Source: Microcoleus sp. bin38.metabat.b11b12b14.051 (GTDB lineage: Bacteria; Cyanobacteriota; Cyanobacteriia; Cyanobacteriales; Microcoleaceae). Taken from it: DNA of 64,000 nt. Under the pieces are notes generated by a model. It ran no database searches and was not told the DNA's origin. It saw nothing but the letters and a program-made list of their open reading frames with translations. The stretch covers positions 124,001-188,000 of the forward strand of contig NZ_JAAFKD010000010.1 of NCBI RefSeq assembly GCF_013299165.1. Direction: 5' to 3'. Below are positions 27,349 to 34,713 of the stretch, piece by piece. Position numbers and translations under genes: made by a program. Each line of letters opens with the position of its first letter. Positions within the stretch are counted from its first letter, which is position 1.

Positions 27349-28353
27349 TCAGCAATCCTGTTGATATTGAAGCGCTAAATCTTCGATGAGTTCAACCATT
27401 GCGCGAACCATCGGCATTTTAGTGAGAATTTCGACCCAATACCATTGTCCATTGGGATTTAGTTCGATAAAATAAAGCGTATCGTCATCGTCGCGAATGA
27501 TGTCGAATGCACCAAAATTCAAGCCGAAATCGTCAAGCATTTGATGGAGTTTGTTGAGGTAATCTATTGGTAGTTGATCGGGTACGTGAACGAGTTTGTC
27601 TGGTTCGGTGACGCGCCAATCCAAGGTCACATCTGCATCGTTGGTATGTTCGGCATCAATGCGACAAACAAAACTTTGCTTACCAATTAATGTAACGCGA
27701 TACTCTGCCTTCTTTTGAATGCGTTTTTGAATGAAAACAGGTGCCAATCGAATGCTCTCTCGAAATTCCTCAAGTGTTTCGACATCAATGGGGCGAGTAT
27801 AACAAGCATACTGCTTGTCATCATGTAAAAAACCAGAGTAGCGCATCGGTTTGACAATGCACTTTCCCTGTTCTGTCACAAAGTTGCAAGCAGCATCGTA
27901 GGAATTTGTGACGAGTGTAGGAGGGATAGTAATTCCCAGTTTTTTAGCAATTGGAATTTGGTTGATGCGATGGGATGGCAATCTAATTTTGTAGTAGTTA
28001 TTGACCCACTTTGCTTTAGGATATAAGCCAGACAGAGAGTACATCAAAGATTCTGTTTCTTCTTGACAATACTTGATTGCCCAAGCATCATCAACTTCGG
28101 GAAATACTTGATAGTCGTTAGGTTTGCGCCACCAGATTACGCCGATTTCTTGAGCTTCTTTCAAGGAGTCTTCAAAAGACAAAAAACTTTGACTGGGATT
28201 GCCAGAAGCTTGCCATGAGTAAGCATATTTGCTTTTTTGAATAAAACTTTCTGAATTCAATCGAATTGCTCGAATATTTGATTTTTGCAATTCGCTGATA
28301 ACGACATCCGCATGAATGTCAGTCTCGGATGTCACGATTAAAAGGTTATTCAT
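27349..28353 (-). CDS. ATP-grasp peptide maturase (graspetide ligase, MvdC/MvdD type)
   Basis: ATP-grasp ligases of this class form ester or amide bonds between side chains of a ribosomal precursor peptide. The protein starts MNNLLIVTSETDIHADVVI. It has the family VIWWRKP motif near 71-77, KCIVKPMRYSG near 165-175 and the ATP/metal site FIELNPNGQWYWVE near 295-308. The frame extends 69 bases upstream from a TTG, but the ATG at 28353 matches the family N-terminus and has AAAAGA upstream, so it is chosen (334 residues). It lies about 110 bases downstream of a short acidic-tailed peptide gene on the same strand, the expected precursor. A hairpin lies between them. No second ligase, acetyltransferase or transporter is next to it. 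Confidence 0.9.
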   Translation of the reverse strand: MNNLLIVTSETDIHADVVISELQKSNIRAIRLNSESFIQKSKYAYSWQASGNPSQSFLSFEDSLKEAQEIGVIWWRKPNDYQVFPEVDDAWAIKYCQEETESLMYSLSGLYPKAKWVNNYYKIRLPSHRINQIPIAKKLGITIPPTLVTNSYDAACNFVTEQGKCIVKPMRYSGFLHDDKQYACYTRPIDVETLEEFRESIRLAPVFIQKRIQKKAEYRVTLIGKQSFVCRIDAEHTNDADVTLDWRVTEPDKLVHVPDQLPIDYLNKLHQMLDDFGLNFGAFDIIRDDDDTLYFIELNPNGQWYWVEILTKMPMVRAMVELIEDLALQYQQDC

Positions 28354-28383
28354 AACTAAATCTTTTGAAATAATGTTGACAGT

Positions 28384-28420
28384 GAAAGACCTATAATGCA
28401 AAAATTCATACAGGTCTTTC
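28384..28420 (-). promoter_or_regulatory. Stem-loop between precursor and ligase genes
   Basis: A perfect 9-bp inverted repeat, GAAAGACCT (28384-28392) and AGGTCTTTC (28412-28420), with a 19-base loop. On the minus-strand transcript it follows a U-rich stretch and has no U-run after it. It is therefore more likely an RNA processing, stabilising or attenuation element than a full terminator. It could favour precursor over enzyme expression. Confidence 0.5.
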
Positions 28421-28465
28421 AAGAAAAAAAAGGGCTATCGAATTATCTGTTAGTAATTCAAAATT

Positions 28466-28696
28466 CTAGTCGTCCTCTTGTGTGTCGTCATCGGATGTTG
28501 TAAAAGGCCAAGTACCTTCTGTACTGGAAGAACTCCGAGTACACCAGGAGCCGCTCATGGAGGTGATGTTGGAGGTCTGTGTGCTGGGATCGTAGCTAAA
28601 CGTTTCCTCAACGGAGATGCCGTACTTGGGCAAGATGCTCAGGTGCATCATCAAAGGATTTGCTTTTTTGTCGAGAGCGAGTTGGGTAGTCGTCAT
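28466..28696 (-). CDS. Probable graspetide precursor peptide
   Basis: A 76-residue peptide directly upstream of the ATP-grasp ligase, same strand. The N-terminal part (residues 1-44) looks like a leader, with ANPLMMHLSILPKYGISVEE. The C-terminal part is Ser/Thr-rich (T45, S46, S48, S50, T53, S55-S58, T59, T62, T66, T67, S68). It ends in an acidic cluster (D69, D70, D71, E74, D75, D76), with E60 and a single Cys52. Ser/Thr donors followed by Asp/Glu acceptors is the hallmark of omega-ester graspetides. The microviridin core TxRxPSDxDE is not present. The ATG at 28696 has only a weak ribosome-binding sequence. The modified product and its target are unknown. Confidence 0.8.
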   Translation of the reverse strand: MTTTQLALDKKANPLMMHLSILPKYGISVEETFSYDPSTQTSNITSMSGSWCTRSSSSTEGTWPFTTSDDDTQEDD

Positions 28697-28756
28697 AAGT
28701 TAGTTTCTTTGAGCGATTGTTTCACTTTCACAATGCTACAGTTGAATAATAAATTT

Positions 28757-28791
28757 GTATAGTCGAAAAAGGTCGGATAAAGTCGTATAAT
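28757..28791 (-). promoter_or_regulatory. Phased CGAC repeats and candidate promoters between precursor and divergent regulator
   Basis: On the minus strand TACGAC, TCCGAC and TTCGAC recur at exactly 10-bp steps (plus-strand GTCG at 28762, 28772 and 28782). They end at a TATACA hexamer, a candidate -10 for the precursor gene. On the plus strand a TATAAT at 28786-28791 could serve the divergent gene at 28896. Another AGTCGGA occurs at 28842. Helically phased direct repeats next to a -10 suggest an activator or repressor operator. Confidence 0.45.
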
Positions 28792-28895
28792 ATAAAAAGT
28801 TTTGATAAAGCTTTAATCGTTTTTGTATTCAAGGCGAAAATAGTCGGATCTAGACGGTTTTAGTTCGATCGCTCGGATATTGTGAGGAGGCGCGG

Positions 28896-29378
28896 GTGAA
28901 CGTTAAGGAAGCACTGGCTTTTGCGGATGAAGTTGTCTTTGCGAAAACTGGCAAGCATTTAGATGATATGCAAGTTGGTGTGATTGAGGGCGTTTTGAAG
29001 CGGCAAAAGTACGGCGATATTGCCCAAGCGCTGAATTGTACTGAGGGTTATGCTAAAGATGTGGGCTACGAGCTATGGCAGTTGTTCTCTGATTCTTTTG
29101 GAGAAGAGGTTAATAAGTTAAATTTGCGATCGGCGTTGATTCGGAAGTCGATGATTAGCAATGTTACTGGCGGCGTTATTAATGGCCATCATAATGTAAT
29201 CGGCTCGGTGAATATCTGCAAGTCATCTGAAGAGTCGCCTGAGTTTTTGCGGGGAAAGCAGCAGGCGAAAATTGAGGCGATTGCTCGCTTGCAAGCAATA
29301 GGATTGAGTGATGAGCAAATCGTGCAATGTTTGGATCTGACGCTAGAAGAGATTCGACAAGTCGATTTGACAGAATAA
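28896..29378 (+). CDS. vMAP-type helix-turn-helix protein, possible regulator
   Basis: A 160-residue protein. Residues 1-85 (MNVKEALAFADEVVFAKTGKHLDDMQVGVIEGVLKRQKYGDIAQAL) resemble the HTH domain found at the N-terminus of vWA-MoxR-associated and NACHT proteins in cyanobacteria. Here it is not fused to an effector. A Gly/Asn-rich linker (TGGVINGHHNVIGSVN) leads to a second short helical unit (ARLQAIGLSDEQIVQCLDLTLEEIRQV) like the tail of Rpn-type proteins. GTG start with an excellent GAGGAGG five bases upstream. It is divergent from the graspetide pair and shares its promoter region, so a regulatory role there is plausible but inferred. Confidence 0.72.
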   Translation: MNVKEALAFADEVVFAKTGKHLDDMQVGVIEGVLKRQKYGDIAQALNCTEGYAKDVGYELWQLFSDSFGEEVNKLNLRSALIRKSMISNVTGGVINGHHNVIGSVNICKSSEESPEFLRGKQQAKIEAIARLQAIGLSDEQIVQCLDLTLEEIRQVDLTE

Positions 29379-29785
29379 GTAGGTTGCTCTAATTAAACGT
29401 AAAACGCTTTTCTGTTAGATACCCGAATTCTTTAAGCAGTGGGGTATCTCGGTGTGCTGTTTTTTGAGGAAATCAGCTATAACTGAAATCTTGCACCAAT
29501 GTCAATAAAGGGATTTTCGATGGGGGAGGGCGGGTTTGCTTAACCTGTCTGCAAGCTTTAAGGCTAATGGCGAACCCGCCCCTACAGCTAATTGAGAATG
29601 GTGCAATATCTCAGTTATAATTGAAATCAGTCAAGACAGCTTAATTTTCAGTTTATGAATTCCCGGTGTGGCGGAACATCGTAAAAAATGACCATCCCCA
29701 CACAGCTCAGCAAATCTTTAAATGTTTTGATTGTCCTTGCCAGATAGATTGAGTCATTGCAGCGCTAGGAGAACGAAAAATTACC
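29379..29785. repeat. Intergenic region with a 140-bp MITE-like element (29479-29618)
   Basis: The element has 20-base terminal inverted repeats, ATAACTGAAATCTTGCACCA (29479-29498) and TGGTGCAATATCTCAGTTAT (29599-29618), matching at 18 of 20 positions. Inside it GGGCGGGTT (near 29528) pairs with AACCCGCCC (near 29573). No coding frame. The remainder of the 407-base gap shows no feature apart from the upstream region of the next gene. Confidence 0.85.
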
Positions 29786-30760
29786 ATGAGATTCATTAAC
29801 CCCAAAACCGACTTTGCATTCAAAAAGATTTTCGGTTCTAACGAAAGCAAACCAATTTTAATCAGCTTTCTGAATGCCATGATTTATCATGGAAATTCCA
29901 CGATCACCGACTTAGAAATTATCGATCCGTATTTACCATCCAAAGTTGCTTATCTCAAAGATTCTTACCTGGATGTTCAAGCAAAACTTGCAGGAGGCCA
30001 AATTGTAATTATTGAGATGCAAGTTTTAAATGTGGCATCTTTTGCAAAACGAGTTGTATACAATACGGCAAAAGCTTACTCAACTCAACTTTTCCGCGGT
30101 CAAGGATACTCTAAATTAAAATCCGTAATTGCTTTGACAATTACTGACTTTGAAATGTTTGACCATGACCAAGAAGTAATTTCTCACTTTTTGTTCAAGG
30201 AGAAAGAACGTTTATTTGAGTATCCCGATCCAGGAATGGAAATGATATTTATTGAATTGCCGAAATTCAACAAACAATTGGATGAGTTGGCAACTTTGAC
30301 TGATAAGTGGGTTTATTTTATGAAAAACGCTCCTAGTTTGGAAGTAGTGCCGTCAACAATGGAGATTGTCTCGGAAATTCAGCAAGCTTTTGCGATTGCT
30401 AATGAAACTAACTTGAATGCCCAAGAGTTGAAAGATTTAGAAGATCGCGAGAGGTATATTCTGGATCAGCAAGGTGTCTTGCTCAAGGGTATTGAAGAAG
30501 GACTTGCACAAGGAATTCAGCAAGGACTCGCACAAGGCAAACAAGAAGGACTCGCACAAGGCAAACAAGAAGGCAGAGAAGAAGGCAGAGAAGAAGGCAA
30601 ACAAGAAGGCAAACAAGAAGGCAGAGAAGAAGGACTCGCGCTAGGAATGCGAGAAAAAGCTCTCGAAATTGCTAGGCAACTTCTCAATGTCCTTGACAAT
30701 CAAACTATCAGTCAAACTACTGGTTTGAGCGTTGAAGATATCCAAAATTTGCGGGAGTAA
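29786..30760 (+). CDS. Rpn-family recombination-promoting nuclease / putative transposase
   Basis: A 324-residue member of the Rpn (PD-(D/E)XK transposase-like) family. MRFINPKTDFAFKKIFGSNESKPILISFLNAMI opens the protein. The catalytic core DSYLDVQAKLAGGQIVIIEMQ (residues 51-71) supplies the Asp and the E-x-Q variant typical of this family. The E. coli relatives are DNA endonucleases that promote recA-independent recombination. The C-terminus (about 235-295) is a low-complexity run of QGLAQGKQEG and REEGREEGKQEG repeats encoded by near-identical 12-base units. A short helical tail like that of the 28896 protein follows. ATG start. Repeats follow directly downstream. Confidence 0.88.
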   Translation: MRFINPKTDFAFKKIFGSNESKPILISFLNAMIYHGNSTITDLEIIDPYLPSKVAYLKDSYLDVQAKLAGGQIVIIEMQVLNVASFAKRVVYNTAKAYSTQLFRGQGYSKLKSVIALTITDFEMFDHDQEVISHFLFKEKERLFEYPDPGMEMIFIELPKFNKQLDELATLTDKWVYFMKNAPSLEVVPSTMEIVSEIQQAFAIANETNLNAQELKDLEDRERYILDQQGVLLKGIEEGLAQGIQQGLAQGKQEGLAQGKQEGREEGREEGKQEGKQEGREEGLALGMREKALEIARQLLNVLDNQTISQTTGLSVEDIQNLRE

Positions 30761-30765
30761 TAGAA

Positions 30766-30875
30766 CGGAAGGACTGAAGTCCTCACTACAAACCACAATC
30801 AAATTGGTTTGTAGTGAGGACTTCAGTCCTCGTCAAACGAGAGAGGACTGAAGTCCTCACTACGAACCTATAGAG
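30766..30875. repeat. Three alternating copies of a GAGGACTGAAGTCCTCACTAC palindrome
   Basis: GGACTGAAGTCCTCACTACA (about 30771), GTAGTGAGGACTTCAGTCC (about 30812) and GGACTGAAGTCCTCACTACG (about 30845) lie in alternating orientation. They belong to the same family as the elements at 3.3-3.5, 8.6, 47.5 and 60.5 kb. Confidence 0.88.
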
Positions 30876-31017
30876 GACTTCGCCATCTGTCTAAAGGAAG
30901 ATTTTATTCAACGAGTAAATTACGTATTATGCTGTAAAAGTCAGTCTGAAGGAAAAGCTATCTCCGACTCTCACTCCGAATCACTGACCAATCTTACAAT
31001 ACAAAAAAATAAATCTC

Positions 31018-32943
31018 ATGACATCAGTCACTCCGAATCAAACTTCATCTCAATACGAAACTACCGAACCTGAAGAAAAAATTGAGTCTCTGGTACAAGA
31101 AGTTAAGCCAGAAAGCGAACTCGATTTAGAATTTCTGTACACCAGAGACATTGAATTCCGCCAAGAAACAATTTATTTCATTGTAGTCGATCGCTTCCAT
31201 GATGGCGATCCCACAAATAACGAAGGCCCAAACCCTGAACTTTACGATCCTGAAGGCAAAAACTGGGGCAAATATTGGGGCGGCGACTTGCAGGGAGTGA
31301 TCGACAAACTCGATTACTTAAAAGATATGGGTGTTACCGCAGTATGGCTGACTCCGCTTTTTGAGCAAGTAGAGGCATTATTTGTTGAACAAGCTGCGAT
31401 TCACGGCTACTGGACAAAGGATTTTAAGCGACTAAATCCCCGGTTTATTGCCAAAGGTGACAATCCTTCTGTCAACCAAACACAAGAAACTAAAGATACT
31501 GTCTTTGACAGATTAGTAGACGAGTTGCACCAGCGAAAAATGAAACTGGTGCTGGATATTGTCTGCAATCACAGCAATCCGGATTTTAGCGGTAAAAAAG
31601 GGGAACTCTACGATGATGGCGTCAAGATAGCTGACTTTAATGATGATCGAGATGACTGGTATCACCATTACGGGGAAGTTACAAACTGGGAAGATGAATG
31701 GCAAGTCCAAAACTGCGAATTGTCTGGTTTAGCGACGTTCAATGAAAATAATACTGAATACCGCCTTTACATTAAATCTGCAATTAAACAGTGGCTGGAC
31801 AGAGGTGTTGATGCTTTGCGGGTTGATACTGTTAAGCATATGCCGATCTGGTTTTGGCAGGAATTTAATGCTGACATTTTAACGCACAGACCTGATGTTT
31901 TCATTTTAGGGGAATGGATTTACAGTGACCCGAGGAACGATCGCTCTGTGGAGTTTGCTAATGAGTCGGGGATGACTATTTTAGATTTTGGTCTGTGCGT
32001 GGCGATTCGAGAAGCTTTGGGATCTGGTGCTGAAGCGGGATTTCAGTTAATTCAGGATGTTCTGGATTTGGATCACCGCTATTACGGGGCGACAGAGTTG
32101 ATTACTTTTATTGACAACCACGATATGCCGCGGTTTCAGTCCTTGAATGCCGATCGACAAATGCTGCAATTGGCGATATGTTTAATGATGACGACTCGCG
32201 GCATTCCTTGTCTTTATTACGGTACTGAACAGTATTTGCACGATGATACTGAAGGGGGAAATGACCCTTACAACCGCCCGATGATGGAAAAGTGGGATAC
32301 TGATTCGCCGATTTATCGAGATGTGCGGTTGCTGTCTGGATTGCGGCGGCTGAATCCTGCTATTTCGATGGGGAGTCAGTGGCAAAAATATCTAACTCCT
32401 GATGTTTATTGTTACGTGCGCCGCTATCGGGATTCTGTGGTGTTTGTAGCGATGAATCGCGGCAATGCTGTGAAAGTTGAAGCGGTTGATACTGAGCTAC
32501 CGGATGGAGAGCATACGGAGGTTTTGTCGCGCCGCAAGTTTGATGTTAAAGATGGGATGCTGTACAATTTAGAGCTGGGCGATCGGGAAATAATGATTTT
32601 TAGCCGCGTAGGAGAGCGAGTTAAGGCTAAAACTATTGTGCGGGCCCAGCTTAACAGTGTTAAAAGTCAGCCTGGGGAAAGAATTGTGGTGATTGGAGAT
32701 TGTCCGGAATTAGGGAATTGGGATATTAGTAAGGGTTACGCGCTGGAGTATATCAATACTAATACTTGGTTTGGGGAAATTCCTTTTAATGAAAGTGCGG
32801 GGAAGTTGATTTCTTATAAGTATGCGCTGCTGCGGGAAGGAATGTCGCCGCTGCGAGAAAATTTGGTTTGTCGCCGCTGGGTTTTGGCTTCGGAAGGGAC
32901 TGTAAAATGGCGGGATCAGTGGGCGAGCGGACGTGAGTCTTGA
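31018..32943 (+). CDS. GH13 alpha-amylase-family enzyme with C-terminal CBM20-like domain
   Basis: A 641-residue glycoside hydrolase acting on alpha-glucans such as glycogen or maltodextrins. The TIM barrel runs from FIVVDRFHDGDPTNN (residue 51) to about 450. Its GH13 regions are visible: LVLDIVCNHS (near 179), ALRVDTVKHMP with the nucleophile Asp (near 266), LGEW with the acid/base Glu (near 299) and FIDNHDMPRF with the third Asp (near 364). The tail (IVRAQLNSVKSQPGERIVVIGDCPELGNWD, 540-570) is a starch-binding CBM20-type domain. No signal peptide is seen, so it is probably cytosolic. Similar layouts occur in cyclomaltodextrin glucanotransferase-like enzymes. Exact specificity is unknown. 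Confidence 0.9.
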   Translation: MTSVTPNQTSSQYETTEPEEKIESLVQEVKPESELDLEFLYTRDIEFRQETIYFIVVDRFHDGDPTNNEGPNPELYDPEGKNWGKYWGGDLQGVIDKLDYLKDMGVTAVWLTPLFEQVEALFVEQAAIHGYWTKDFKRLNPRFIAKGDNPSVNQTQETKDTVFDRLVDELHQRKMKLVLDIVCNHSNPDFSGKKGELYDDGVKIADFNDDRDDWYHHYGEVTNWEDEWQVQNCELSGLATFNENNTEYRLYIKSAIKQWLDRGVDALRVDTVKHMPIWFWQEFNADILTHRPDVFILGEWIYSDPRNDRSVEFANESGMTILDFGLCVAIREALGSGAEAGFQLIQDVLDLDHRYYGATELITFIDNHDMPRFQSLNADRQMLQLAICLMMTTRGIPCLYYGTEQYLHDDTEGGNDPYNRPMMEKWDTDSPIYRDVRLLSGLRRLNPAISMGSQWQKYLTPDVYCYVRRYRDSVVFVAMNRGNAVKVEAVDTELPDGEHTEVLSRRKFDVKDGMLYNLELGDREIMIFSRVGERVKAKTIVRAQLNSVKSQPGERIVVIGDCPELGNWDISKGYALEYINTNTWFGEIPFNESAGKLISYKYALLREGMSPLRENLVCRRWVLASEGTVKWRDQWASGRES

Positions 32944-33354
32944 GTGTGGAGGAGGCTATAAATCCTGCTCCACCTAAAATTTTATGTTGGGTTGCACGGG
33001 CTTCTAGCCCTTGGCTCGGCAGGCTTTGTGGCTGGTTTTACCTATTTTTTAGAAACAGGCTAGAAGCCTGTTCCACCTAAAATTTTATGTTGAGTGGCAC
33101 GGGCTTATAGCCCGTTGTTCGCAGGCTTTGTGGCTGGTTTTACCTATTTTTTAGAAACAGGCTAGAAGCCTGTTCCACCTGAAAATTTATGTTGGGTGGC
33201 ACGGGCTTCTAGCCCGTTGCTAGCAGGTTTTGTGGCTGGTTTTACCTATTTTTTAGAAACAGGCTAGAAGCCTGTTCCACCTGAAAATTTATGTTGGGTG
33301 GCACGGGCTTCTAGCCCGTGATTTAGGGTGCGCCACCAGCACCCTAGGATTTGA
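32944..33354. repeat. Four tandem copies of a ~103-bp unit carrying two palindromes
   Basis: Units starting with TTTATGTTGGGTGGCACGGG-like sequence recur at about 32981, 33086, 33188 and 33290, so the period is 102-105 bases. Each unit holds the palindrome CACGGGCTTCTAGCCCGT and the palindrome AACAGGCTAGAAGCCTGTT, separated by TGTGGCTGGTTTTACC. The last copy is partial. No open frame. Confidence 0.9.
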
Positions 33355-34404
33355 TTAAAGCGATCGCAATTTTTCGACTAAAGTATCGACATAACCTTCG
33401 CTGTTGTGCTGGTTCACGATCGTTTCGTAGCCCCGCTGTGCTAAAGATTCGGCTGCTTGAGGATTTTTTAGCAAATCGACGATCGCCTCGCGCAAACCTG
33501 CTGCATCTCCGACATCGACCGCTTTAGCAACATCCGCCCCTAAATAATCTACCATACCTTGAGTGCGAGTAATGGCGACCGGGCGCTTGCAGGCGGCTGC
33601 TTCCAGCAAACCCTGCACTCCAGCAGCATATCTATTGTCCGTCAAACAAACTGCAACTACGTCTGCATCGCGATAAAGCTGTACTAAATCCGGCCATTCG
33701 TAGAATTTGCGAGACATATTTTCGGGCATAGTATCGGGGAAAGCTTGCGATAAAGCTTTGGCATCTTTAGAAAAGCCGCTAATTTTTACGTCCACATCCA
33801 AGTCAGCAGTTGCTGCTGCTAAAAGTCGGTAGTCGCGTTTTTCTAGTCCGACGCTAACCACTGTTTGCCGCTTTTTGTCGGCCGAAACGGGGCCTGGTGT
33901 GAAAAAGTGGGTGTCTGTCTGTTCTAACAGCACTAAAACGCGAGATTCGGGTAGACCTAAATAGTTGCGCGCGAAGTTTGTTTGAATGCTGGTGCAGGCC
34001 ATGAATATGTCAATTTTGTCGGCCAAACCGAATAGTTTCAGGGCGACTCGGCCGCGCAGCCGATCGATATTGTGGCAATATACAACAATTTTCGGGCGCT
34101 CCTTCAGGGCCCCGCACACCGCAGCCACTGGAATGCCAATGTCCTCGCCGGTACAAAATATCACGTCGTCGCTGCTGACTTGCTCGGACAACTGGCGCGC
34201 TAAGGCCCAATGTTGGGGCCCTGAAGAAATTTTCGATCGCGCCTTGTCGCTCCAGGATATGCCGAGGCCGTCGGGGGAGTGAACTGTGGCATTTAACCGC
34301 TCTTTCATGGCGTGCAGGACGTGGCGGGGGCATTTGCCGAGTTTGGCATCGCGGTCAATGCCATCGAGGTCTATTTTGCGACCTAATGCTAAATGATATT
34401 TCAA
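33355..34404 (-). CDS. Glycosyltransferase family 4-like protein
   Basis: A GT-B fold glycosyltransferase. An N-terminal Rossmann-like half contains DVIFCTGEDIGIPVAAVCGAL and IVVYCHNIDRLRGRVAL. A C-terminal half carries VVSVGLEKRDYRLLAAA, a nucleotide-sugar site AGVQGLLEAAACKRPVAITRT (near 262-282) and DVGDAAGLREAIVDLL. The EX7E-like Glu is in LLEAAACKRP. Two TTG codons can start the frame. The one at 34404 (then KYHLALG) is preceded by AAGGAG six bases upstream and is preferred over 34437. Acceptor and sugar are unknown. It is divergent from the phosphatase gene. Confidence 0.83.
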   Translation of the reverse strand: MKYHLALGRKIDLDGIDRDAKLGKCPRHVLHAMKERLNATVHSPDGLGISWSDKARSKISSGPQHWALARQLSEQVSSDDVIFCTGEDIGIPVAAVCGALKERPKIVVYCHNIDRLRGRVALKLFGLADKIDIFMACTSIQTNFARNYLGLPESRVLVLLEQTDTHFFTPGPVSADKKRQTVVSVGLEKRDYRLLAAATADLDVDVKISGFSKDAKALSQAFPDTMPENMSRKFYEWPDLVQLYRDADVVAVCLTDNRYAAGVQGLLEAAACKRPVAITRTQGMVDYLGADVAKAVDVGDAAGLREAIVDLLKNPQAAESLAQRGYETIVNQHNSEGYVDTLVEKLRSL

Positions 34405-34713
34405 AATATTCTCCTTACCATGCTGGGGCTGGGACAAACGATCGAACCTGAGAAAGATTCTATCCTCTACAGTTGAAAGTGCTGGTGCGTGCGATCGATT
34501 TTCGCATTCAAGATTTTCGATTTGATGTTACCGATGAATCTTGCCAATTGAGCCAATCCTCTCTGGCGCTGGTATCGCCACCGCCCGCCCCGCGCTTGGG
34601 AACCGGGTGTGTGAGGACACCCGCGGGCCCATCATCGATAGTCAAAAACAGTGACTTGGGTCGATCGATTCAAATGACTTAAGCTTTTATGAGCAAAGTT
34701 AGCTGAAGCATTT
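34405..34713. other. Divergent intergenic region
   Basis: The stretch contains the glycosyltransferase ribosome-binding site (CTCCTT at 34411-34416, read on the minus strand) and a GC-rich hairpin GGGTGTGTGAGGACACCCG near 34607. No gene is recognised. Confidence 0.4.

Noticed and set aside
30517-30699. Minus-strand frame opposite the Rpn C-terminus
   Set aside because: It is the antisense of the low-complexity repeat (SLPSCLPS pattern) and has no independent support.
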